DNA of 58,962 nt. Source: CAIQJJ01 sp964606085. GTDB lineage: Bacteria; Chloroflexota; Anaerolineae; Anaerolineales; UBA4823. Location of the stretch: the NCBI GenBank assembly GCA_964606085.1, contig CAZSFD010000023.1, positions 1 through 58,962 of the forward strand, in the 5' to 3' direction. This document shows positions 1 to 9,256 of the stretch, piece by piece; within the stretch, counting starts at the first letter, position 1; each line of letters begins with the position of its first letter. Under the pieces are notes generated by a model. The model had not been told where the DNA came from, ran no database searches, and saw only the letters and a list, made by a program, of their open reading frames with translations. The translations under genes were made by a program, and so were the position numbers.

Positions 1-2957
1 CAAAAACTGAAACCTAATGTGACATTGTCAAACAAGATAATGGATGAGTTGGGTAAGAGAAGTTCTTGAGCCAGTTGCAGAACATGACCGCAAAAAACGC
101 GCAGTTCGTCGGGGTTGAGCAGTGTCAGGTTGGTGTAAATGGTGCGGCGACCTTCCCGAAAACCACGGTGATCGGGTGCAAACAGGTTGCTGTAATGCAG
201 CGCCAAAATGAAGTGCGATGCGCATTCACGCAGAGCGAGGTTTTTTGTAGACAGGGTATTCTGACCTGTTTCAATCGCACGCCATCTCTCAAAAATGATC
301 ATCCCGCGCGCGGTATGATATTTGCCAATTTGCGACCATAAAATGGGGTTTAAGCGGGCCGTTTTTTCATCGGCTGGCTTGCCGTGTTCGAGCCAGTAGG
401 GCTGCAGTTCTGGCATTTGTGCAAAGGTTTGCGCGGCCTGTTCGGCCAGGTCATACTTTTCGGCAAAAATATTCAGCCAAATGATATTGCAGAGCGCATC
501 TGCCTGGCGGTAGGCAATTTTCCATTGACTGGCTTTGGCCGCTGTTTGCTCAAATTTGAGCAGGGCTTGCTGATAACAAGCCTTGCGCACTTCACCTGCG
601 ACTATACGCATTTTGTCGCGCAGCACACAGCCATGTTCCAGGTGCGCTTCAATGATACGCACTTCTTCCCCCAACCGCTCAAAGGCCGCGATGGCTGCAT
701 GGATGATTTTTTCAGCTTCATCGAGCAGTTCGTTTTGCTGCGATGCCCCCAGGGATGAAAACGCGTAACGCCGGGTGGCCTCGGCCAGGGCCAGGCTGCC
801 AAAAGCCTCGCCTCGTTCAAAGCCAATGGCCTGTGAAATCTTGACGGCGTAACGGGCGCGTTTGCGAGCGCCGTCATAATCATTGCTGGCCACTTGATAT
901 TGCGCCAGGGTGCTGTTGCTGAGCGCAATATAATGCCCCACCGCAATTCGATAGCGGAGTTTCAGGCCTTCTTCGATGTTTTCACGCGCAGATTGGAATT
1001 TCCCCACCATCATCTGCGCAAAACCCAGGTCATTGCGCAGGGTGGCCTCTTCGTGGTAAAAGTCAATCGCCCGGCTATTTTTCAGCGCTTCGACAAAATT
1101 GGCAATCGCCAGGTCGAATTGTCCCTGAACTCGATAGAGATAAGCCAGTTGCCGGTGTGCCAGGCTGTCCACGACATTTCTAAACCAGGATAGCGCCGGT
1201 TCTTGAACCGCTTGGATGTCATCAATGGCTCTTTTGAGTATTTTTTCGGCCTGAGCATAATCTGGATTGCGGCCAAAGATGATGGACGTACCTTCCCATA
1301 CTCGCAATAAAGCCGCCAAAATGGTCTTTTGATGGACTGTTAACCCTTTGAGTGCGGTCAGTTTTTGCAAGAGAATCGGTATTTCAGTACCATATTTTTC
1401 GCCAAGCGCCAGCTTTTCCCATACACGCTGGACAAGCAACAGCCCTTGAATGAAGTTCAGCCAAATGTTGGAAGCTGGCAAGTCTTTCAGCATGCCCAGG
1501 ATTTCAACGCGCAATAAAACAACCAGATCGTAACGTCCGCTGCTGGCGGCTTCGTGGGCAAAGCGATAATACCGGCGCAAGGCGGCCTCGACGCAGTCTT
1601 CAGGCTGGCGGCGGTCAGCGCTATCTGCCCGGATGGGAGTACGCCAACGGTAGGAAATAAATTCGGTGATGTAGATTTGCCGAGGAGACTCAAGAGAACG
1701 AATTTGCATGATCACCTTTTCCTTCTCTTCGTTGGCCACTTCCTCATACTCCAGGCCGCGCGCCAGATGTTCATAGAGGGATTGCAGTTCCTCGCTTTTG
1801 GTTTTGACCAACTGGCGATAATGCGCATAAATATGCTTTGCAGCTTCAATAGCTTCAGGCAGATCATCTTTGCGCGAGTAAATGTGCCTTTGCAGCATAT
1901 CGTACATCTCATCGTGTAAAAATAGTTGTGCGCGCCCTGAAAAGGTTTTGGCAAACGACATTTTCTTCAATTGCTCAAATTCCTGATCGGCTTGATCGCG
2001 AGCAATACCGCGAATTTTCGCAAATAGTTCGCTGGTTATGCCCTTGGGCGCACGCCCAGCAACACGCAGGGCTTCACCGATGGCGCTATTCATCAATTCG
2101 TCAATCAAAAATTTCTCGAACTCATTGGCAGGCGTGTTGAGTGCTTTGCTGCGAATTGCCTGGTTCTGAAAGACCAGTTGCAAATAGAGGGCAATCAAAA
2201 TCGGACGGTGATTGCTTAGATGCCATAGCCGTTCGATTTCAGACGGCGAAATGGAAAATTCCGCCGAGTCCATGTTGCGCTGATAGTTGCGCACCACAGA
2301 TTGAATATATGCGATGGTTTCATCTTCGGTAAAATAATCCAAACGAGTCGGCTCGATGCCAATTTCAGCAGCCAGGGCTTCGCAAGGGGGCCGACCGACC
2401 ACGATAACCATTCCTCGGGGAATTTGTTTGATCCATGAGCGAAGCCAAATCCAGGCAGGCGCCACTTGCTGTCCATCGTCTACGGTTGGATACACCCACC
2501 GTTCAGCAGTATCCAGCAAGATCAAAATCCCGCGATCTTCACTCAGGCGCTTAATGCCATCCTCACAGGCGCGCAGCATGGCGCGCAGATAATCGGCGGC
2601 TTTTTTGGTATCGCTGGCCGCGCGTGCCTTGTCGAGCGCCTGGCGGGCCAGATCAAACGCATAGAAATAATCTTTATGTGTGCTGAAATTCTCCACCAGG
2701 GCGCGCGCCAATCCTTCATCGGAGTGGTGGTATGTGTGATACAGGTCCAGGTAATTGTCCGGCACCGTCACGGACGGATGTTTTTGGGCGATCTCAAGAA
2801 TTTTCTGCAACAGGCGCGTTTTTCCAATCCCAAACCCGCCCGTGTAAAAGACCAGATGGCTCTCGTCATCATCCATCCAGTTTTCTACACCACGCAGCAG
2901 TTGTTCTCTGCCGACAAATTCTTCCAGGCTTTCCCAGGAAAAAGTTCTATCTGTCAT
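1..2957 (-). CDS. P-loop ATPase with long helical (TPR-like) C-terminal region, 3' end outside window
   Basis: The reading frame is open for 985 codons from ATG at 2957 to the window edge, so the C-terminus is missing. The start has a good ribosome site (GGAGG, 6 nt upstream). Residues 40-47 form a Walker A motif (GGFGIGKT), and a hydrophobic strand ending in Asp (ILILLDT, near residue 147) is a Walker B candidate. This NTPase core is followed by some 600 residues rich in Ala, Leu, Glu and aromatic residues in helical, TPR-like periods. That is the layout of STAND-type signalling ATPases, where the helical tail senses a ligand; the assignment to that class is inference. It is the last gene seen of the minus-strand ATPase island, 38 nt after the previous gene. 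The last codons in view run through an inverted-repeat sequence (16-33), so the native C-terminus may have been altered by an insertion. Confidence 0.8.
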   Translation of the reverse strand, partial: MTDRTFSWESLEEFVGREQLLRGVENWMDDDESHLVFYTGGFGIGKTRLLQKILEIAQKHPSVTVPDNYLDLYHTYHHSDEGLARALVENFSTHKDYFYAFDLARQALDKARAASDTKKAADYLRAMLRACEDGIKRLSEDRGILILLDTAERWVYPTVDDGQQVAPAWIWLRSWIKQIPRGMVIVVGRPPCEALAAEIGIEPTRLDYFTEDETIAYIQSVVRNYQRNMDSAEFSISPSEIERLWHLSNHRPILIALYLQLVFQNQAIRSKALNTPANEFEKFLIDELMNSAIGEALRVAGRAPKGITSELFAKIRGIARDQADQEFEQLKKMSFAKTFSGRAQLFLHDEMYDMLQRHIYSRKDDLPEAIEAAKHIYAHYRQLVKTKSEELQSLYEHLARGLEYEEVANEEKEKVIMQIRSLESPRQIYITEFISYRWRTPIRADSADRRQPEDCVEAALRRYYRFAHEAASSGRYDLVVLLRVEILGMLKDLPASNIWLNFIQGLLLVQRVWEKLALGEKYGTEIPILLQKLTALKGLTVHQKTILAALLRVWEGTSIIFGRNPDYAQAEKILKRAIDDIQAVQEPALSWFRNVVDSLAHRQLAYLYRVQGQFDLAIANFVEALKNSRAIDFYHEEATLRNDLGFAQMMVGKFQSARENIEEGLKLRYRIAVGHYIALSNSTLAQYQVASNDYDGARKRARYAVKISQAIGFERGEAFGSLALAEATRRYAFSSLGASQQNELLDEAEKIIHAAIAAFERLGEEVRIIEAHLEHGCVLRDKMRIVAGEVRKACYQQALLKFEQTAAKASQWKIAYRQADALCNIIWLNIFAEKYDLAEQAAQTFAQMPELQPYWLEHGKPADEKTARLNPILWSQIGKYHTARGMIIFERWRAIETGQNTLSTKNLALRECASHFILALHYSNLFAPDHRGFREGRRTIYTNLTLLNPDELRVFCGHVLQLAQELLLPNSSIILFDNVTLGFSF

Positions 2958-2995
2958 GGTTATCCTCCAGCCGATTAGAACGATAGTTGTATTGG

Positions 2996-4159
2996 TCAGT
3001 GTGTCGGTTCAGGCATTGCGAACATGGTTCGATACTCTTCCAGGTCAATGCCAGGGAAAGCCATTTCCAAGGCTTGTATGTTTTTATCCCAGGCTGCGTG
3101 ATATCTTTCCAATAAGAGTTTTTGTTCGCGCAGCCATTCACGAACTGGGTGCGCTACCGAATGATTCAACACATAGCCATTCCGTCCATCGCGGTTGGTC
3201 CAAAAAAGCAGGTAACTTTGCAGCAAGGTTTTGACCAGGTTGTCGGTTTTGGCACGTTTTTCAGCATCGTCTTCGGCAAATAGATAGGTATCCACATCAG
3301 GGATACGGAAAGGCTTGGATAACAAGGCGAACTCTTGAATAGCCGTGTACACCCGATCGAAGGCAGGGTGTTCACCTGGCAATGTTTCGCCGATCAACGT
3401 TTGGATTGCCTGGTCCAGCTTCGAGAGCGAGAGTTCCCCGGTTTGCCCCAACAAAGTGACCAACAGTGGGTAGCCGCCGCTCCACTGCCAGATCTTCTCA
3501 GCAGATGCCTGGTGCTGGCTACCCATTTTCTTGAGTTGTTCCCTCACAAATTCTACCGGCACACGATCCAGCAGAATGGTTTCGGCATCGCGTAACTCGG
3601 GGTTGGTCCATATCGGTCGCTTGCCTCGCCCCGAAAGGATGATGATGGCATTTTCTGTGGCCAAAAAGGGCACCAGGATATATTTTTCAAGTTCAATCCT
3701 CAGCTTTTCGTCGCATTCATAAATCGAGTCGATCAACAATATCGGGGTTCCATGCATCTTCGCCAGACCTCGCGCCATATATTCGGGGCGGTTCTCTTCG
3801 TCGAGGGAATCGATAAACTCAATTTTTAAATAAGCCCCTAATTTTTTTAGCAAGTTAACCAGATCAGTCGGTTGAAAATTTCCCTGGGCATTCAACCAGA
3901 TATTGGGCAGCTTCTCAAACTCTGGAACATCATAGGGGAACAGGCTGACCAAAAAAGGACAGACCCCGCTTGCTTCTTGCGCTAGAAAATAATGATACAA
4001 ATCAAGTAAAAAGAATGTTTTACCTGCTCCCCGGTCTCCCTCGACAACAAAGACCCTCTTTTTGGGACGATTGATTGCCTCCAGGAAACCATCCTTTTCT
4101 TGACGGTGAACAAGCCTTTGGGTGTCGAACGTTTTATGGGGTGGTAGATTGCCTGGCAT
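2996..4159 (-). CDS. P-loop ATPase (AAA/STAND-like), second of four in island
   Basis: 387 residues. I chose ATG at 4159 rather than an upstream start at 4204 because GGAG lies just ahead of it and the N-terminus MPGNLPPHKTFDTQ leads directly into the ATPase fold. Walker A is GDRGAGKT at 41-48; the Walker B strand PILLIDS ends at Asp144; a later strand (AIIILSGRG, about 175) resembles a sensor-1 segment. The rest is helical with a probable winged-helix or lid region at the C-terminus. The gene overlaps the end of the upstream ATPase gene by 26 nt, which implies cotranscription and perhaps translational coupling. The specific function is not recognisable. Confidence 0.8.
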   Translation of the reverse strand: MPGNLPPHKTFDTQRLVHRQEKDGFLEAINRPKKRVFVVEGDRGAGKTFFLLDLYHYFLAQEASGVCPFLVSLFPYDVPEFEKLPNIWLNAQGNFQPTDLVNLLKKLGAYLKIEFIDSLDEENRPEYMARGLAKMHGTPILLIDSIYECDEKLRIELEKYILVPFLATENAIIILSGRGKRPIWTNPELRDAETILLDRVPVEFVREQLKKMGSQHQASAEKIWQWSGGYPLLVTLLGQTGELSLSKLDQAIQTLIGETLPGEHPAFDRVYTAIQEFALLSKPFRIPDVDTYLFAEDDAEKRAKTDNLVKTLLQSYLLFWTNRDGRNGYVLNHSVAHPVREWLREQKLLLERYHAAWDKNIQALEMAFPGIDLEEYRTMFAMPEPTH

Positions 4160-5207
4160 CTCTCTTCTCCTCGAATACATCCATGTTCGAAATGACCCCT
4201 GCATGCCGGGCTTTCTCGAGCAAGGCGCGGGTCTGTCGAATCATCAGGCGCGGCAGTTTCTCACGCTCGCACAACTGCCGCGCCAGGTGAAGTTCCACAT
4301 TGCGCAAATTGGGTGCACTGACAGCATCCAGGCTGTCGAACGCCCCCTGCGAAGCCACATACAACCTGCGCCGAATGACTTCTGCCAGCAGGCTGTCGTC
4401 CCACAGCAAAGTTGCGGTTCGGATTTCACCAGGGTCAAAACTGGCAAAATCGGCTACGGATATGGGTAGAAAAAATTTTAGATAGATTTTTTGGGCCGCC
4501 CATGGCTTTACCATCATCATCAGGGGTTTCAACCAGGAATACAGTTTCTCTGGTGATGTCGTTTCGATAAAGCCATCCAGCCCATCCAACAGAATATGGA
4601 AGGCGCTGACATCAAAGATTTGCCTGGTTTCTTGTAACAATAAGGTGATGTCATGGGTTGTGAGTGGGTGAAACCGGGTTTCTTTCAGACAGGCAAACAA
4701 ACGGCGGTGTGATTGGCCAAACTTCTGAATACCCGAAAGGGCATTGACCCTCAGCAATTGTTCAATTTCCTGTATAGCATCCGCATGTTCAAGGACATCG
4801 AGGAGGAAGTCGAATTGATAGGACAGAAAAGATAGCAGGGATTTCGTTTTCTCTTGATCTAACTTCGCAAGCCGTAAGAAAACATCGGGGTATGAAATCA
4901 AGTAAATCAACAGGGAGCGTGCCAGCGAGCGGCGTATCCCAGAAAAATGACATTCGGGGTCTGGCGAATAAGTTTCTGGAATATAGGTTATGGGCAGTTT
5001 GACGCCGCGTGTCCCGCGGTACACCTGCTCTGTATAAACCCGCAAAGCACTTTTACCTCCGCCACGTTGGGCGAGGATGGCTGCTGATTCATCTCCCCAG
5101 GCAATTTCCACAGTCTTCGGAACGACGAGATATTCATGTAGGCGCGCATCTTTGGTTGAATCGAGGTATTGGAAGGGGTCGAATAAAAGGCCAAACGTTT
5201 GAAACAT
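4134..5207 (-). CDS. P-loop ATPase with non-canonical Walker A, third of four in island
   Basis: 357 residues, starting MFQTFGLLFDPFQYLD. The phosphate-binding loop reads AQRGGGKS (46-53), so the first glycine of the Walker A pattern is Ala while Lys-Ser are kept. The Walker B strand FHILLDGLDG has acids at 208 and 211. The segment around the P-loop (DESAAILAQRGGGKSALR) is similar in layout to the neighbouring winged-helix ATPase (HESYVLYGLPGAGKTALR), so these two genes look paralogous. The C-terminal third is helical and basic. It is preceded by 181 nt without a gene after the winged-helix ATPase, so it may have its own promoter, although no convincing one is visible. Function unknown. Confidence 0.78.
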   Translation of the reverse strand: MFQTFGLLFDPFQYLDSTKDARLHEYLVVPKTVEIAWGDESAAILAQRGGGKSALRVYTEQVYRGTRGVKLPITYIPETYSPDPECHFSGIRRSLARSLLIYLISYPDVFLRLAKLDQEKTKSLLSFLSYQFDFLLDVLEHADAIQEIEQLLRVNALSGIQKFGQSHRRLFACLKETRFHPLTTHDITLLLQETRQIFDVSAFHILLDGLDGFIETTSPEKLYSWLKPLMMMVKPWAAQKIYLKFFLPISVADFASFDPGEIRTATLLWDDSLLAEVIRRRLYVASQGAFDSLDAVSAPNLRNVELHLARQLCEREKLPRLMIRQTRALLEKARHAGVISNMDVFEEKRDARQSTTP

Positions 5208-5388
5208 GATATCCCTTGCCTACACATCCACCCTGCCCGGTCAGGGCAAAATTGGCATGACAAAAACGGATGCCAAAGTAAATCCACGCTCTCCTATGGG
5301 ATAACTATACGCTCTATCCCTCACAGTATCCCTGGCAAATCACTTGCAGATACCTCGCACTTTTCTGACATTTATCTGACAGTCCCTT
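5208..5388. other. 181-nt gap inside ATPase island, no gene
   Basis: No credible reading frame. It contains a short GC hairpin (CCCTG, six-base loop, CAGGG) near 5227-5242 that could be a weak terminator or an mRNA-processing site between the winged-helix ATPase and the next ATPase. I see no strong promoter consensus. Confidence 0.4.
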
Positions 5389-6744
5389 TCATACTATCGT
5401 ATGCCGCAATTCCAACCCGAGTCGCGGATGGGTGACCAGGTAAACTGGCGTTTGGGCAGACGGTTCGATTCGCTTGCGCAATCGGTAAATGGCGGTATCC
5501 AAAATAGCCCGCCAAACGGATTTATGCACCCAATCTTTATCACGCTGGCCCGGGATATACGCCATACCTTTCAAGGCGCAAAAATAAAGCTCTTCAAGGC
5601 TACAGATTTTCCCCGGCCGTTGGTACAAATAAAGCAACAACTTGAACTCAGTTTCTGAAATAATAGGCTCAATCCGTTCGCCAATTTGCACTTCCTGTCG
5701 TTCAGGAATCAGGCGCAAGCGCGGCTGCTGTGACATAACATCCGATAAGGCAGCGAGACATTGCTCTGATGTAAGCGGCTGCTGTTTGGCCTGAAATGCG
5801 CCCACCAGCCGAGAGGCCATTTCCAGCCATTGGCGCGGGTTCCCCGCGCCATGCTCCGCGAAGAATGTATGCACAACAGGATCGGAGCAGATATCCGCCA
5901 GGCCGAAACCAGGCCGATGAAAAGCCAATGAAAAACGCAATTCCAGCAGGTTGACGAGTTGTTCATTTGTCCAGGTTAGCGCTAATTCGCGAATGCGATG
6001 CGCAATAACCCCTGATGTAGATTGAATAATTTCGCGATAGGCCAGGGGCGCAAATAATTTGAAGGTATATTGGGGAATATCAAACACCGCCAGGGTAGAA
6101 AGCAAAGCATCAATCATCGCCAGTAGATACTGTTCTGACTGGGGTGGCCAACGATCCAAACCATCTACCAACCACCAGACACAGGAGTATTGTGCTTGGT
6201 TCAACACCCGCATCAGCATCCGAAGCTGATCGGATAGACTGGCATCGTCTTTAAAGATTGGGGTTTCGGGTTTATCCAGAATGGCCAAATACCAGTTAAT
6301 GGCATCGGTGGCTATGGCTGCGCTGCAGCTTTGGATGTAAAAACTGGCATCGAGGGGCAGGTAGCGGCGAAAATACCACGCCAGTGCTGCCGCAAACCAC
6401 CCCGGAGGTTGTGAGATGCGCGTGGGCAGTTCGCCATGCAAGATCAACCATTCCAATAAAGCCCGCATCATCTGGTGCAGGGCGGCATTCGTCAGGGGTG
6501 TACCAGAAAGGTTGGTAATCGGTTCTGGAAGCCAGGGTATCACCAATACTTGTGGCGGTGCATATTGTTGCAAAAACAGCCGTAAAGCGGTTTTTCCAGC
6601 ACCAGGCAACCCATAAAGAACATATGATTCATGGGTCGTATATTTCTCCACGTTGTTCGCACCGACGAATACCTGCATCAACCAGGTCTCTTGTTCGGCC
6701 TTAGGCGTAGCAAAGAATTCTGCGGGGCGTTCGGGAAGGCTCAT
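5389..6744 (-). CDS. P-loop ATPase fused to OmpR/PhoB-type winged-helix DNA-binding domain
   Basis: 451 residues. Walker A is GLPGAGKT (45-52). The Walker B strand CVWWLVDGLD has acids at 194 and 197. A lid-like motif GNPRQWLEMA sits near 305-320, as in ORC/STAND ATPases, where it belongs to the C-terminal part of the ATPase module. Residues about 345-451 match the OmpR-type winged-helix pattern: a TEFKLLLYLYQRPGKICS stretch, then a recognition-helix region ending AIYRLRKRIEP, then a hairpin with YLVTHPRLGLEL. The architecture suggests an ATP-dependent, DNA-binding switch. Its ATG overlaps the stop of the upstream membrane protein gene by four bases (ATGA), so the two are probably translated together. 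The domain order (ATPase first, winged helix last) is opposite to SARP/AfsR-type regulators. Confidence 0.82.
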   Translation of the reverse strand: MSLPERPAEFFATPKAEQETWLMQVFVGANNVEKYTTHESYVLYGLPGAGKTALRLFLQQYAPPQVLVIPWLPEPITNLSGTPLTNAALHQMMRALLEWLILHGELPTRISQPPGWFAAALAWYFRRYLPLDASFYIQSCSAAIATDAINWYLAILDKPETPIFKDDASLSDQLRMLMRVLNQAQYSCVWWLVDGLDRWPPQSEQYLLAMIDALLSTLAVFDIPQYTFKLFAPLAYREIIQSTSGVIAHRIRELALTWTNEQLVNLLELRFSLAFHRPGFGLADICSDPVVHTFFAEHGAGNPRQWLEMASRLVGAFQAKQQPLTSEQCLAALSDVMSQQPRLRLIPERQEVQIGERIEPIISETEFKLLLYLYQRPGKICSLEELYFCALKGMAYIPGQRDKDWVHKSVWRAILDTAIYRLRKRIEPSAQTPVYLVTHPRLGLELRHTIV

Positions 6745-8981
6745 GGCAATACCTGATCCAATTCGTTGGGATCGATTTCAGATATTTTTGGCGAATGCTT
6801 CTGCATGTGGTTGTTTAGCAACTGATGAGCCATACGCAAAATTGTACCCGGTGAACCATTCGCGCGTGCAACAAACTTCGCTTCCATTTCATCAAGCTGA
6901 GGGTGAGCGGCGAACAGGTCGCCAAAATGTTTTTCACCGCCAGTTGCCAGGCTGACGCGTTCTTCCAGGAATCGCTGTCGTAAATCTTCATCGGTCATAG
7001 ATAAAACATTGTTCAGGGGTGTCTTCGGATCGGCCAACAAAAAGCGTGCTACGGCAATTTTTTCGCATTCCAATTCTTTGGCAAACGTCTCAGAAAGTTG
7101 CGCATCCTCTCGAACATCGTCCTGGCCAAATGGAGAAACTTGCGCGTAAAGGAAAAGCGTTTGGTCGGTTTGCGGTGGGCGCAAAGCCAGCCACCCGGCC
7201 TTTTCGCTGGCGGGGAATTGCTGATCGGGTTTCGTCGCTTGAATGTGCCGCACAATTTGCGTTTCGGCAGGTAGCGATAAAATTTGAATCGCCGCGACCG
7301 AACCATAGTGCCAGACGATCAGCCGCGCCAGCGCTTCCACCTGCCATAGCCCCATTTCTTTGGCTGCATCGGGGGCATTTGCCAATGTCCGCAGCCAGGC
7401 CACAGCAAGGTTATGTAACAGGTATTCACCAAACGTCACCGCTCCAGACCAAACCGGGATCACATCGGGCAGCGCGGGCACAAAGAAAGTTTTACGACTT
7501 TGCGTTCTCAACTCAATCGAATTGAACGCCCGGCAAAATTGATAATAGCCCGCGCGTAAGTCCCACGCATTGTGAAAATGACTTGTGCGATGCGCAAAAA
7601 GTGAACCATCGAAACAAAAGCGAACAGACGCCAACAGCGGGAAATCATCTCCGCGCTTATACTTGAATTGTTCATTCCATTTGTCATCGAAGGGGGCAAA
7701 ACGCATTTTCCAGTCAGACATACCCCACTCGCCTTGGTCAGGCACATCTATTGCCTGGCGCATAAAGCGCTTTTGCAGAGGGTATAGCTCTGGAGGAAAA
7801 AGTGAGGCATTGCGAGGAGAATCATCTTCTTTTTGCAGTTTGATTTCTTCGATAGCGGCTCTTTGTTCCGGCTGCGCTTTCTTAGAGATTTTTTCTGCCT
7901 TTTCTGTCCAGGGCGATGTCTCAGATGAATAATGTTCTGGCGACCTGGATTTTTCAATGACAGTAGCGATGAATTTAGCAAAAGCGCCTCTAAAATTCTC
8001 CTGCTGCTCAGGATTCCACTCATCCCAATCATACAAATCTGCGTCAATTTCATCTAGAAATGCTCGAACAGCGCCTCGTTTATATGAATAGTTTTCAATG
8101 CCAGCGATCAAGGTGTCAATAGCCTTCTTGCGTTCGCTCCGCTTCTGTTCATCCAATTGCTTCAAAGCAGCGAAGGCTGCTGTGATGATCGTAATCACCA
8201 CGCTGCTGCTTTTGAACAATTCAACCCAAAAGCGACGCTCAAGAGCAGCGGGCAAACCCTCAAAGAAAATCTCTTCGGTGACAATGCTCTGACCACGCGA
8301 CAGAATCTGGATGGGGAGATATTCTCCCACCTTCGGTTCCATGTGAGATACCAATACCTCGACGGCGGTACCATTGCCTGGCAAAATCAACAGGAGGGTG
8401 GTTTCCCAACGCGTAACACTATCCTGCTGAAGCCCAAAGCGCAGCCGGGCAGATTGCGTGGAAAGTTCTACCACCTCATCAGCACAAAGATTCGTGCGGC
8501 AATCCCACCAAACCAAAAGCCTTGCTGGTTCTTGCGCTTCATAATGCACCCGATAAGGATACGCGATGCGCAAGGCGTAATTGTCTGGCATGTAAATTCT
8601 CATGTCTTGCACATTGCTTATTCCCCCATAAGATTGCGCCCAGGTGCTATTGACCCACACCAACAAAACAAAAGTGGCCGACATTACAAGCCAACGGTTC
8701 TCACGCCAGAATTTTTTCATCCCTTCGCGGATGATTAATAACCCTGGTACGCAAGCAATATCCAGAAGCAGAAAACGCCAATGCGCATGCCAAAAATCTG
8801 GGAAAAATAATAAGATGGTGATAAGCGCAACAAACGATAAAAGCAATGGCATTTTCCAGCGCCATTTCAATTTTTGGAAGAACTGTCTCGCACCAGTGGT
8901 ATTTGAACGCACTCCCATCAGTATTTGGCTAATGCTTTTCCCGCCGCGGCGCATATTATTGCCATCTTTTTTCTGAGGCAT
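6741..8981 (-). CDS. 746-aa membrane protein, first large gene of ATPase operon, unknown family
   Basis: The start at 8981 follows GAGGGATG. The N-terminus is basic, then hydrophobic spans at about 44-85 (probably two) and 97-115, an extracytoplasmic-looking stretch of about 140 residues rich in beta-prone sequence with two Cys (WWDCRTNLC), another span at about 258-282 (SSSVVITIITAAFAALKQL), and a long soluble, probably cytoplasmic part to 746. There is no P-loop, but the C-terminal motif GSPGTILRMAHQLLNNHM resembles the lid motif GNPRQWLEMA of the next protein, so the tail may be a degenerate or lid-only partner of the ATPases. A plausible role is a membrane sensor or anchor for the following ATPases. 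This is inferred from domain layout and the four-base overlap with the next gene. Confidence 0.75.
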   Translation of the reverse strand: MPQKKDGNNMRRGGKSISQILMGVRSNTTGARQFFQKLKWRWKMPLLLSFVALITILLFFPDFWHAHWRFLLLDIACVPGLLIIREGMKKFWRENRWLVMSATFVLLVWVNSTWAQSYGGISNVQDMRIYMPDNYALRIAYPYRVHYEAQEPARLLVWWDCRTNLCADEVVELSTQSARLRFGLQQDSVTRWETTLLLILPGNGTAVEVLVSHMEPKVGEYLPIQILSRGQSIVTEEIFFEGLPAALERRFWVELFKSSSVVITIITAAFAALKQLDEQKRSERKKAIDTLIAGIENYSYKRGAVRAFLDEIDADLYDWDEWNPEQQENFRGAFAKFIATVIEKSRSPEHYSSETSPWTEKAEKISKKAQPEQRAAIEEIKLQKEDDSPRNASLFPPELYPLQKRFMRQAIDVPDQGEWGMSDWKMRFAPFDDKWNEQFKYKRGDDFPLLASVRFCFDGSLFAHRTSHFHNAWDLRAGYYQFCRAFNSIELRTQSRKTFFVPALPDVIPVWSGAVTFGEYLLHNLAVAWLRTLANAPDAAKEMGLWQVEALARLIVWHYGSVAAIQILSLPAETQIVRHIQATKPDQQFPASEKAGWLALRPPQTDQTLFLYAQVSPFGQDDVREDAQLSETFAKELECEKIAVARFLLADPKTPLNNVLSMTDEDLRQRFLEERVSLATGGEKHFGDLFAAHPQLDEMEAKFVARANGSPGTILRMAHQLLNNHMQKHSPKISEIDPNELDQVLP

Positions 8982-9027
8982 ATAGCATCCCTCACAAGAA
9001 TGAAACCAGCGCTATGCAGATAAAAAG

Positions 9028-9033
9028 ATTATA
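9028..9033 (-). promoter_or_regulatory. -10 box candidate for the 746-aa membrane protein operon
   Basis: On the minus strand the sequence reads TATAAT preceded by TTG, about 47 nt upstream of the ATG at 8981. The -35 match is weak, so only the -10 box is called. Confidence 0.45.
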
Positions 9034-9076
9034 CAACAGTGCGGGCATTTTCAGCGGCATGACGATATGAACGCCC

Positions 9077-9135
9077 GGTGTGTGTCATACACACCAAAAG
9101 CCGGGGATGATCTCCTTGCAGATCATCCCCGGCTT
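9077..9135 (-). terminator. Tandem hairpins, probable terminator of the 199-aa membrane protein gene
   Basis: Positions 9098-9135 form a perfect 16-bp stem with a six-base loop (AAGCCGGGGATGATCT and its complement). On the minus strand it is followed by TTTT, as in an intrinsic terminator. A second hairpin (GGTGTGT, five-base loop, ACACACC) lies directly beyond at 9077-9095. The pair separates the 199-aa gene from the 746-aa gene, so these are probably separate transcripts or partly read through. Confidence 0.7.
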
Positions 9136-9256
9136 CATACACGGCGGTTCCATATTGTTTCGCCCTCCTTTTACCGAAATTTGGTGATTACCTATTGTGG
9201 CTTGATAGCGGCGGCGATTTGTTATGGTGCAAAATTGGGTTCATCGTTCTTGCCTT

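Noticed and set aside
9098..9135. CRISPR-like or attachment-site repeat
   Set aside because: A single perfect hairpin with T-run; no array or second copy in the window.
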